From: Nitrospirillum pindoramense
GTDB lineage: Bacteria > Pseudomonadota > Alphaproteobacteria > Azospirillales > Azospirillaceae
Direction of reading: 5' to 3'
Assembly (NCBI RefSeq): GCF_007827955.1
Contig: NZ_VITR01000005.1
Coordinates: forward strand, 124,001 to 188,000
DNA: 64,000 nt
Position numbers and translations under genes: made by a program. Numbering within the stretch: the first letter of the stretch is position 1; the number at the start of each line of letters is the position of its first letter. Shown here piece by piece: positions 26,469 to 34,290 of the stretch. The notes beneath the pieces are model-generated. The model worked only from the letters and a program-made list of their open reading frames with translations. It was not told where the DNA came from and made no database searches.

Positions 26469-28472
26469 ATGGATGTTCGTATGGAAGCCGATTTCGTCGG
26501 CACTGGTGCCGGTGCGGCCCGTGTCAGCGAAGGGGTGTTGCAACGGTCGATCGACCGCGCCGCCCGCGTCCTGATGGACCGCCAGGCGGCGGACGGCCAC
26601 TGGGTTTTCGACCTGGAGGCCGACGCCACCATCCCCGCCGAATACATCCTGTTGAAGCATCACCTGGGTGAGGAACCGGATCCGGAGATCGCGCGCCGCA
26701 TCGGCAACTACCTGCGCCGCATCCAGGGCAGCCATGGCGGCTGGCCGCTGTTCCACAACGGCGCCTTCAACATCAGCGCCAGCGTGAAGGCCTACTTCGC
26801 GCTGAAGGCCATCGGCGACGACATCGACGCGCCGCACATGGCCCGCGCCCGCCAGGCCATCCGCGACAACGGCGGGGCCGCCGCCAGCAACGTCTTCACC
26901 CGCATCATGCTGGCCCAGTTCGGTGCCGTGCCGTGGACCGCCGTCCCGGTGATGCCGGTGGAAATCATGCTGCTGCCGAAGTGGTTCCCCTTCCACCTGA
27001 CCAAGATCAGCTATTGGGCGCGCACCGTCATCGTGCCGCTGCTGATCCTGATGGCGCTCAAGTCCAAGGCCAAGAACCCGCGCAACCTGCGCATTGACGA
27101 GCTGTTCCTGGTCCCCGCCGACCAGGTCAAGTCCTGGCCCAAGGCGCCGCACGTGAAGAAGCCGTGGGGCGAAATCTTCGGCGTCATCGATCGCGTGCTG
27201 CGCGTGGTCCAGCCCTATTTTCCCAGGAAGAGCCGGGACAAGGCCATCGAGAAGGCCGTGGCCTTCGTGCGGGAGCGCCTGAACGGCGAGGATGGCCTGG
27301 GCGCCATCTATCCCGCCATGGCCAACACCGTCATGATGTTCGACCTGCTGGGCTGGTCGCCCAAGCATCCCGAGGTCGCCACCGCCCGTTATGCCATCGA
27401 GAAGCTGCTGGTCATCGACGAGGCGCGGGACGAGGCCTTCTGCCAGCCCTGCGTCAGCCCCGTCTGGGACACCAGCCTGCTGTGCCACGCCCTGCTGGAG
27501 GTGGGCACGGACGAGGCGCTGGCGCGCACCGGCCAGGCCCTGGAATGGCTGAAGGGTGAGCAGGTTCTGGACGTGAAGGGCGACTGGGCCGACCAACGCC
27601 CCAACGTCCGCCCCGGCGGCTGGGCCTTCCAGTACGGCAACGACCATTACCCCGACCTGGACGACACCGCCGTGGTGGTGATGGCGTTCAACCGCGCCCA
27701 GCCGCAGTTGGCGGCGGCCGGCCTGCCCGCCGACTACGACATGACGGTGGCCCGTGGCGCGGAGTGGGTGGAAGGCCTGCAGAGCCGCAACGGCGGCTGG
27801 GGCGCCTTCGACGCCGACAACACCCATTATTACCTGAACTACATCCCCTTCTCCGACCACGGCGCCCTGCTGGACCCGCCGACCTCCGACGTCACCGGCC
27901 GCTGCCTGGGCATGATGGCCCAGCTGGGCGCCGACAAGGACGGCAAGGCCATGCGGGAAGGCGTCGACTACCTGCTGAAGGAGCAGGAGAAGGACGGCAG
28001 CTGGTTCGGCCGCTGGGGCGTGAATTACATCTACGGCACCTGGTCGGCGCTGAACGGCCTGAACGCCGCCGGCCTGTCCCCAGACCACCCGGCCATGAAG
28101 CGGGCGGTCGACTGGTTGGTGCAGATCCAGAACCCCGACGGCGGCTGGGGCGAGGATTGCGAGAGCTACGCCCTGGATTACAGCGGCTACCAGCCCTTCC
28201 CCTCCACCGCCTCGCAGACGGCCTGGGCCCTGCTGGGGATGATGGCGGCCGGCGCCGTGGAGCACCCGGCCGTGGCGCGCGGCATCGACTGGCTGACGCG
28301 CAACCAGGGCGAGGACGGCCTGTGGAAGGAAGAGTATTACAGCGGCGGCGGCTTCCCCCGCATCTTCTACCTGCGCTACCACGGCTACTCGAAATACTTC
28401 CCGCTTTGGGCTATGGCGCGCTACCGCAACCTGTCCAACAGCAACAGCAAGCTGGTCAGCGTCGGCCTGTGA
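26469..28472 (+). CDS. shc: squalene-hopene cyclase
   Basis: Shc (HpnF; 667 residues) cyclises squalene to hopene/diplopterol on the inner membrane. The catalytic D-x-D-D motif is present as DLDDTAVV at about residues 396-403. QW repeats appear as QAADGHWVFDLE, GSHGGWPLF, QSRNGGWGAFD, EKDGSWFGRW and QNPDGGWGED, and WALLGMMAAG marks the end region. The ATG at 26469 is preferred; an in-frame TTG lies two codons earlier, and another ATG is at 26481. The gene ends about 66 bases before a terminator hairpin that separates it from hpnG. Confidence 0.98.
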   Translation: MDVRMEADFVGTGAGAARVSEGVLQRSIDRAARVLMDRQAADGHWVFDLEADATIPAEYILLKHHLGEEPDPEIARRIGNYLRRIQGSHGGWPLFHNGAFNISASVKAYFALKAIGDDIDAPHMARARQAIRDNGGAAASNVFTRIMLAQFGAVPWTAVPVMPVEIMLLPKWFPFHLTKISYWARTVIVPLLILMALKSKAKNPRNLRIDELFLVPADQVKSWPKAPHVKKPWGEIFGVIDRVLRVVQPYFPRKSRDKAIEKAVAFVRERLNGEDGLGAIYPAMANTVMMFDLLGWSPKHPEVATARYAIEKLLVIDEARDEAFCQPCVSPVWDTSLLCHALLEVGTDEALARTGQALEWLKGEQVLDVKGDWADQRPNVRPGGWAFQYGNDHYPDLDDTAVVVMAFNRAQPQLAAAGLPADYDMTVARGAEWVEGLQSRNGGWGAFDADNTHYYLNYIPFSDHGALLDPPTSDVTGRCLGMMAQLGADKDGKAMREGVDYLLKEQEKDGSWFGRWGVNYIYGTWSALNGLNAAGLSPDHPAMKRAVDWLVQIQNPDGGWGEDCESYALDYSGYQPFPSTASQTAWALLGMMAAGAVEHPAVARGIDWLTRNQGEDGLWKEEYYSGGGFPRIFYLRYHGYSKYFPLWAMARYRNLSNSNSKLVSVGL

Positions 28473-28537
28473 GGAAGAGGTCGCCTGTAAAAGGCCCTTT
28501 TTAAAACTGTAAATCGCCGCGACTGCGGGTAATAAAG

Positions 28538-28570
28538 ACGCCTGGAAGGTCACCCTTCCAGGCGTTTTGC
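28538..28570 (+). terminator. rho-independent terminator after shc
   Basis: ACGCCTGGAAGG (28538-28549) pairs perfectly with CCTTCCAGGCGT (28554-28565) around a four-base loop and is followed by TTT. It should end the hpnA-shc transcript or attenuate into hpnG. Confidence 0.9.
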
Positions 28571-28592
28571 TTGGGCGTTCGGGAAAGTGGTC

Positions 28593-29297
28593 ATGGGTCA
28601 GGCTCAGCGGCGCGTCATGGCGCGCCCCATCATCGTCGTCACCGGGTTGAAGCGTGAGGCGGACATCGCCCAGGCACGGGGCTGGCTGCCGCTGGTCAGC
28701 GCCGGCGACCTTGAGCGGACGGAGCGGGAGCTGACGGCCCATGCCCCCGGCGCCTGCGGTTTTCTGAGCTTCGGCCTGGCCGGTGGTCTGCAGCCGGGCC
28801 TGATGCCCGGTACCCTGGTCATCGCCAACCGCATCGTCACCGACGGTGGCGACTTCCTGCCCGACGCGGCCTGGACGGCAGGCCTGGCCGACGCGCTGCC
28901 CCACGCCATGGTGGCCCCAGTGGCGGGACAGGAGCGCATCATCAACACGGTGGCCGGCAAGCAGACCCTGTTCGCGACCACGGGGGCGGCGGTGGTCGAC
29001 ACCGAATCCCAGATCGCGGCCCGGGTTGGGGCCCGCTTCGGCGTGCCGGTGGCGGTGCTGCGCGCCGTGTGCGATCCGGCCCACATGACCCTGCCGCCGG
29101 CGGCCACGGCCCCCCTGAAACACAACGGGACGCCGGACCCTTTCCGGATCCTGGCGTCCCTGTGGCGTCAGCCGGGCCAGATCCCGCAGTTGCTGCGTCT
29201 GGCCCGGGATTCCGAGATGGCGTTTAAGGCCTTACTCGGCGGCTTTGCTGGGGTCGCGCGCGCGGATGTCAGCCAGCGCCTTCTCGACATGGCGTGA
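28593..29297 (+). CDS. hpnG: hopanoid phosphorylase HpnG (adenosylhopane nucleosidase)
   Basis: HpnG (234 residues from the ATG at 28593; 226 if started at 28617) is a nucleoside-phosphorylase-like protein that removes adenine from adenosylhopane to give ribosylhopane. IIVVTGLKREADIAQARG, LSFGLAGGLQPGLMPGTLVIANRIV, DTESQIAARVGARFGVPVAVLRAVCDPAHMTLPPAA are the family pattern. The last 66 bases overlap the 3' end of hpnH on the opposite strand, so the two mRNAs are antisense to each other. Its start is weakly supported by the sequence. It acts immediately after HpnH in the pathway. Confidence 0.93.
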   Translation: MGQAQRRVMARPIIVVTGLKREADIAQARGWLPLVSAGDLERTERELTAHAPGACGFLSFGLAGGLQPGLMPGTLVIANRIVTDGGDFLPDAAWTAGLADALPHAMVAPVAGQERIINTVAGKQTLFATTGAAVVDTESQIAARVGARFGVPVAVLRAVCDPAHMTLPPAATAPLKHNGTPDPFRILASLWRQPGQIPQLLRLARDSEMAFKALLGGFAGVARADVSQRLLDMA

Positions 29298-30368
29298 GAA
29301 GACGAACTCGGCCGGGCGCTGGTTGGCCAGGCTGATTTCCGGCGCCATGTCACCGGTGGTCTTCACACCGCGCAGGCCAACCCAGGCGGCCTTCAGCGGG
29401 TTGGTCAGGGTATCGGTGACGGCGGTCGCCTCATAGCCGCAATGGACCATGCAGTCGGCGCACTTCTCATAGTTGCCGGTGCCGTACTTGTCCCAATCCG
29501 TGTCCTCCATCAGCTCCTTGAAGGTCTTGGCATAGCCTTCGCCGAGGAGGTAGCAGGGACGCTGCCAGCCGAAGTAGGTGCGGCAGGGGTTGCCCCACGG
29601 GGTGCAGTGGTATTCCTGGTTACCGGCCAGGAAGTCCAGGAACATGGTCGACTGGTTGAAACGCCAGTTCTTGCCACCGTTGCCGCGCTTGAAGACCTCG
29701 CGGAACAGGTTCTTGGTCGCCGTGCGGTTCAGGAAATGCTGCTGGTCGGGCGCGCGCTCGTAGGCATAGCCCGGCGAGACGGTGATGCCTTCCACGCCCA
29801 TTTCCATGACGCTGTCGAAGAAACGGGCCACGCGCTCCGGATCGGCGTCGTTGAAGAAGGTGCAGTTGATGCTGACACGGAAGCCGCGATCCTTGGCCGC
29901 CTTGATGGCCGCGACGGCGCGATCATAGGTGCCCTTCTGGCAGACCGACTTGTCGTGCGCCTCGCGGTCACCGTCCAGATGCACCGACCAGGTGAAGTAG
30001 GGGCTGGGCTTGAACAGGTCCAGCTTCTTTTCCATCAGCAGCGCGTTGGTGCAGAGGATGGCGTACTTCTTCTTGGCGATGATGCCTTCGACCATCTGGT
30101 CGATTTCTTTGTGCAGCAGCGGCTCACCGCCGGCGATCACCACCACGGGCGCGCCACACTCGTCCACCGCCGACAGGCAATCCTCCAGCGGCAGGCGCTG
30201 GTTCAGGATTTCGTCCGGGTAGTCGATCTTGCCGCAGCCGGCGCAGGCCAGGTTGCACCGGAACAGTGGTTCCAGCATGAGGACCAAGGGATAGCGCTTC
30301 ACGCCCGTCAGCCGCTTCTTGAGAAGATACGAGCCGATACGGACGACCTGATGCAGCGGAATACCCAT
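29232..30368 (-). CDS. hpnH: radical SAM adenosylhopane synthase HpnH
   Basis: HpnH (378 residues) adds the 5'-deoxyadenosyl group to diploptene, the first side-chain step. The radical SAM cysteines CNLACAGC lie at about residues 38-45. The family start MGIPLHQVVRIGSYLLKKRL sets the ATG at 30368, supported by AAGGAGA upstream; the frame could extend to 30449. Later cysteines in EKCADCMVHCGYEA form a second cluster region. The 3' end overlaps hpnG by 66 bases. It follows ispH on the same strand about 105 bases downstream. Confidence 0.97.
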   Translation of the reverse strand: MGIPLHQVVRIGSYLLKKRLTGVKRYPLVLMLEPLFRCNLACAGCGKIDYPDEILNQRLPLEDCLSAVDECGAPVVVIAGGEPLLHKEIDQMVEGIIAKKKYAILCTNALLMEKKLDLFKPSPYFTWSVHLDGDREAHDKSVCQKGTYDRAVAAIKAAKDRGFRVSINCTFFNDADPERVARFFDSVMEMGVEGITVSPGYAYERAPDQQHFLNRTATKNLFREVFKRGNGGKNWRFNQSTMFLDFLAGNQEYHCTPWGNPCRTYFGWQRPCYLLGEGYAKTFKELMEDTDWDKYGTGNYEKCADCMVHCGYEATAVTDTLTNPLKAAWVGLRGVKTTGDMAPEISLANQRPAEFVFSRHVEKALADIRARDPSKAAE

Positions 30369-30472
30369 GCCTTCAATCTCCTTGAACCCCAGCGCCCTTA
30401 ACCGCGGCGGCGCGGGTTGAAACATTTTCTCTACCGAATTGGCGGCCAAAAGACCACCAACGGGCGTGCGCG

Positions 30473-31393
30473 TCAGGCCAGCGTTTCAGGCAGGCGGAAT
30501 TGAACCTCTTCCACGATGCCCGGCAATGTCGACAAATCAATGGGGGCCAAGCGCCGCAGCGCCGCGACCACCCCATCCACCAGTACTTCCGGCGCCGAAG
30601 CGCCGGCAGTGACGCCCACCACACCGCACCCCGCCAACCAGGCGGGATTGATAGCGTGTTCGTCAGGGACAAGGTAGCTGGGCACGCCCAGTTCCTCACC
30701 AATTTCCCGCAAGCGGTTCGAATTGGAACTGTTTGGCGACCCAACCACCAGGATAAGGTCGGCCACCTTGGCCAAATCGCGTACCGCCGCCTGCCGATTC
30801 TGCGTGGCGTAGCAGATATCCTTGGTCTCCGGCCCCACGATATCGGCGAATCGCCCCTTCAGCGCGCCAATGACACAGCGCGTGTCATCCACGCTGAGCG
30901 TCGTCTGCGTGACGTAGGCGATGGGGGTATCCGGCGCTAGCGGCAAGGCGTTCACGTCATCGACGCTGGACACCAGATAGGTGTGGCCCGGTATCTGGCC
31001 AAGGGTGCCTTCCACCTCGGCGTGGCCGGCGTGGCCGATCAGGACGACGGTCCGTCCCTGCGCGACATAGCGCTTGCCTTCCATATGCACCTTGGACACC
31101 AGCGGGCAGGTGGCGTCGATGACGCGCAGTTCCCGCGCCTCCGCCTCCCTTTCCACCGCTTGGGAAACGCCGTGGGCGCTGAAAATGGTCAGCGAACCGG
31201 CCGGAACCTCCGCCAAGTCTTCGACAAACCGGGCGCCCTTGGCCCGCAGACTCTCAACCACGTGCTGGTTATGGACAATCTCATGCCGCACATAAACGGG
31301 TGCGCCGTGGCGTTCCAGCGCGCGCTCGACGATGTCGATGGCGCGGACCACTCCGGCGCAGAAGCCCCGCGGCTGAGCGAGAACTACCTGCAT
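30473..31393 (-). CDS. ispH: 4-hydroxy-3-methylbut-2-enyl diphosphate reductase
   Basis: IspH (306 residues) makes IPP and DMAPP in the last MEP step using a 4Fe-4S cluster. The three cluster cysteines are near residues 12 ([12 protein letters not shown]), 96 ([11 protein letters not shown]) and 194 ([11 protein letters not shown]). The active-site EIVHN, SAHGVS and [11 protein letters not shown] motifs are all present. It is upstream of hpnH, and the two genes can share one transcript that ties precursor supply to hopanoid synthesis. The protein is cytosolic. Confidence 0.97.
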   Translation of the reverse strand: MQVVLAQPRGFCAGVVRAIDIVERALERHGAPVYVRHEIVHNQHVVESLRAKGARFVEDLAEVPAGSLTIFSAHGVSQAVEREAEARELRVIDATCPLVSKVHMEGKRYVAQGRTVVLIGHAGHAEVEGTLGQIPGHTYLVSSVDDVNALPLAPDTPIAYVTQTTLSVDDTRCVIGALKGRFADIVGPETKDICYATQNRQAAVRDLAKVADLILVVGSPNSSNSNRLREIGEELGVPSYLVPDEHAINPAWLAGCGVVGVTAGASAPEVLVDGVVAALRRLAPIDLSTLPGIVEEVQFRLPETLA

Positions 31394-32103
31394 TGCGGAA
31401 ACCCCTGGAAGGCAAACCCCAAGTCCATCATCCGGATTGGACCCGCAGAGGCGCCCTACTTGAACATGTTAGCGATACCAACAGTCCCCCACCGGGCATC
31501 GCCCGTCAGGTCCATATTGGCTACGGATGGTAAAACCGACCCCCCGCCCCGATCGAACACCGGGGATTGATACCCGTGCCAATCGAATCCGCTACCGCCC
31601 TATGGTCACGCCAGACTTGCACAAAATTTAGGACGTGCCAATGCGCCACAATTGCTTGAGTGATCCGCCCTTCATGTGTGGCATCGCGGCAACGGGTGAC
31701 CTAGACCTTGAGGGCAGCATCTTTAGTAGATGAGAATGACAAACATCTTCCTGGCAGCGCGCGGAAGCAGAGTTCGGCGGATCGATTTCGCGTAATGACA
31801 CGCAACCGGACGACGCGGACGCAACAAAGCACCGCGTGCGGCGCAACCATCGCCGCCTTGAATGGGACCCTGCCCCGACGTGCATGATGCTTGATCTCCG
31901 CCATCGCAGCCGGAACGATGGCTAAAGAAATTGACATAGACCCTGTCGCGCCAGGCACCGACACCGTAGAACAGTCGCCAGACACATGCGGATCGGCCCC
32001 GGCAGCGGCCCGTTCCACCCCAGGCCCGATGGCCTCCCTTTCCCCGGGGATGGCCGCCGGGGCCCATTTCCGCTTCCGTGGTTCCCAGAGGAGAACACCC
32101 CCC
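31394..32103. other. 710-base intergenic region between ispH and copC
   Basis: The gap separates divergent ispH (minus) and copC (plus) and must carry both promoters. Open frames here are short or overlap in the antisense direction and show no protein-like sequence. A TTGACA at 31931-31936 is a possible -35 box for copC transcription, but no matching -10 is clear. I see no RNA gene or strong repeat. Confidence 0.4.
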
Positions 32104-32514
32104 GTGTTGACCGTACGGCCCCCCGCTTTCCGCCCCGCCGCCCGCCGCCTGGCCCTGGGCCTGCTGGCCCTGGCCGGCGCCGCCCTGGCGCCGCTGCTGG
32201 CCCCCGCCACGGCGGAAGCGCACGCCATCGTCATCGACAGCAACCCCAAGGTGAACGACACGCTGGGCGTGGGCGGCAACATCCTGAAGGTGCATTTCAA
32301 CAGCCGAATCGACCGTGCCCGATCCAAGCTGACGATCATCGCCGCCGACAAGACCGAGGTGCCGGTGACCATGACCGCCAGCCCGGACGACGAAACGCTG
32401 ACCGGCCAGGTCACCCTGTCCACCATCGGCAGCTTCAAGCTGCGCTGGCAGGTGCTGGCCGTCGACGGGCACACCACCCGGGGCGACATCCCCTTCACCG
32501 TGATCCAGCCGTAA
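32104..32514 (+). CDS. copC: CopC-domain periplasmic copper-binding protein
   Basis: The product (136 residues) is a CopC-fold Cu(II) carrier. The GTG at 32104 has GAGGAGA upstream and starts a signal peptide (Arg-rich start, RRLALGLLALAGAALAPLLAP, cleavage before HAIVIDSNPK). The mature protein would begin with His, the classical CopC amino-terminal Cu(II) ligand, and the second His and Asp are in VDGHTTRGD. NDTLGVGGNILKVHFNSRIDRARSKLTI is the conserved beta-sandwich. It is 16 bases ahead of copD. The longer frame to 31891 has no family-like sequence. Presence within the hopanoid cluster is unusual. Confidence 0.9.
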   Translation: MLTVRPPAFRPAARRLALGLLALAGAALAPLLAPATAEAHAIVIDSNPKVNDTLGVGGNILKVHFNSRIDRARSKLTIIAADKTEVPVTMTASPDDETLTGQVTLSTIGSFKLRWQVLAVDGHTTRGDIPFTVIQP

Positions 32515-32530
32515 TCGGGACCTACCGCTC

Positions 32531-34189
32531 GTGGATACCCTCGTCGATATTTTCGGTTACCTGACCGTCGTCCTGAACGGCATCAACCTTGTGGCCATGA
32601 CCATGGCCTTCGGCAGCGTGCTGTTCCTGACCTGCCTGGCGCTGCCGCTGGCCTCACAGCTGAAGCTGTCCGGCGAAGCGGTGGCGGAGGCCGGTGCCCG
32701 CTATGCCCGCTGGGGCGGCGTCGCGACCGCCATCGCCACCCTGTCGTCGCTGACGCTGAACGCGCTGGTGCTGTCCGGCACGCTGGACATGCCGGTGCTG
32801 GAGGTGGCGGGCGCCTTCTTCATCGAGGCCGGCATCGTCCAGACCCTGGCGGCCATCGCCATCGTCGTGGCGGCCCGTGGCCACATGACCCGTCCGCGCG
32901 TCGCCGTGCTGACGGCCCTGGCGCTGGTGATGCTGGTCGCCTCGCTGGCCACCAGCCATGCGGCCGCACGGCCGGGTGAGCGGGTGTGGATGCTGCTGGC
33001 GACCTTCTCGCACATCCTGGGCGCCGGCCTGTGGCTGGGCGGGCTGCCCGCCTTCCTGTCGTCGCTGGGCCAGGCCCAGTCGCGCGATGAGGGGGCCGCC
33101 ATCGGCCAGCGCTACAGTCTGATGTCCATCACCGGCGTCATCCTGATCGTGCTGGGCGCCGTCGGCATCAGCATCGGCTTCATTGGCGGCCTGCAGGGCT
33201 TCTACGGCACCGCCTACGGCGCCATGGCGGCCACCAAGGGCGTCATGCTTGGCATCCTGCTGCTGCTGGGGCTGGGCAACTTCCGCACCATCCGCCGCTT
33301 CGCCGCCGGCCAGGGCGAAAGCCTGACCCGGGTGCGCCGCTTCGTGGAGGTGGAGATCGCCTTCGCCATCGCCATCCTGCTGGCGGCCGGGTCCATCACC
33401 TCGCAACCGCCGGCCATCGACCTCACGGACGACCGCGCCAGCTGGGCGGAGGTGGTGGAGCGCATGACCCCCGTCATCCCGCCGCGCCTGGAAAGCCCCA
33501 GCCACGACAGCCTGGCCATTCCGGCCCTGCAGGAAAAGCTGGACAAGGAATGGCGGGACCAGCAGGCCAGCAACCGGCCCCAGGCCTTCGTGCCCGGCGC
33601 CGGCGAACTGCCCCCCCGCAACGCCGATGACATCGCCTGGTCGGAATACAACCACCACTGGGCGGGCCTGGTGGTCCTGCTGGTGGGCCTGTTCGCGCTG
33701 CTGGAACGGGCGGGGGTGCGCTGGGCCAAGCACTGGCCCCTGCTGTTCCTGATCCTGGCCGGCTTCCTGTTCCTGCGGTCCGACCCGGAAACTTGGCCGA
33801 TGGGCAATGTCGGCTTCTGGGACAGCTTCCGCGATCCGGAGGTGGTGCAGCACCGCACCTTCGTGGTGCTGATCGTCGCCTTCACCATCTTCGAATGGGG
33901 CGTGCGCACCGGGCGGTGGAAAAACCAGGCCCTGGCCCTGGTCTTCCCCGTGCTGACCACGGTGGGGGGCGACCTGCTGCTGACCCACAACCACGCCATC
34001 AGCAACATCAAGGAACAACTGCTGATCGAGCTCAGCCACCTGTTCCTGGCGGTGCTGGGCGTGGCGGCGGGTGCGGCCCGCTGGATGCAGATCCGGGGCA
34101 CGGGGCGCGACGCGCGCTGGGCCGGCTGGATTTGGCCCACCTGCTTCGTGCTGGTCGGCCTGCTGTTGCTGGCCTACCGCGAAGCCTGA
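32531..34189 (+). CDS. copD: CopD-domain copper transport membrane protein with C-terminal extension
   Basis: The product (552 residues, GTG start) is a CopD-family inner-membrane protein that pairs with CopC. The family core includes FSHILGAGLWLGGLPAFLSSL (LATFSHILGAGLWLGGL) at about residues 155-180, and several membrane helices flank it. The second half adds a soluble segment (ALQEKLDKEWRDQQASN) and more helices with His-containing stretches EYNHHWAGLVVLL and LLTHNHAISNIKEQLLIELSH, which may bind metal. Fusions of CopD to an extra membrane domain are known in the family. A strong terminator follows. Copper uptake versus export cannot be told from sequence. Confidence 0.87.
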   Translation: MDTLVDIFGYLTVVLNGINLVAMTMAFGSVLFLTCLALPLASQLKLSGEAVAEAGARYARWGGVATAIATLSSLTLNALVLSGTLDMPVLEVAGAFFIEAGIVQTLAAIAIVVAARGHMTRPRVAVLTALALVMLVASLATSHAAARPGERVWMLLATFSHILGAGLWLGGLPAFLSSLGQAQSRDEGAAIGQRYSLMSITGVILIVLGAVGISIGFIGGLQGFYGTAYGAMAATKGVMLGILLLLGLGNFRTIRRFAAGQGESLTRVRRFVEVEIAFAIAILLAAGSITSQPPAIDLTDDRASWAEVVERMTPVIPPRLESPSHDSLAIPALQEKLDKEWRDQQASNRPQAFVPGAGELPPRNADDIAWSEYNHHWAGLVVLLVGLFALLERAGVRWAKHWPLLFLILAGFLFLRSDPETWPMGNVGFWDSFRDPEVVQHRTFVVLIVAFTIFEWGVRTGRWKNQALALVFPVLTTVGGDLLLTHNHAISNIKEQLLIELSHLFLAVLGVAAGAARWMQIRGTGRDARWAGWIWPTCFVLVGLLLLAYREA

Positions 34190-34213
34190 TATCTACATAA
34201 GCACATGACGACG

Positions 34214-34242
34214 AAAGGGCGCCGGGAAACCGGCGCCCTTTT
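34214..34242 (+). terminator. rho-independent terminator after copD
   Basis: AAAGGGCGCCGG (34214-34225) pairs perfectly with CCGGCGCCCTTT (34230-34241) around a GAAA tetraloop, and T residues follow. It closes the copCD transcript just ahead of hpnN. Confidence 0.93.
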
Positions 34243-34290
34243 GGCGTGTTCGATAAGGGGATTCGGGACATGGCGCGCGCCGGAGGAACG

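Noticed and set aside
26448-29123. 891-codon minus-strand open frame opposite shc and hpnG
   Set aside because: It is antisense to two clearly recognised genes and has His/Gln/Gly/Arg-rich composition typical of high-GC shadow frames.
31723-32498. Long minus-strand frames in the ispH-copC gap
   Set aside because: They run antisense to copC and have low-complexity Gly/Arg/Gln sequence.
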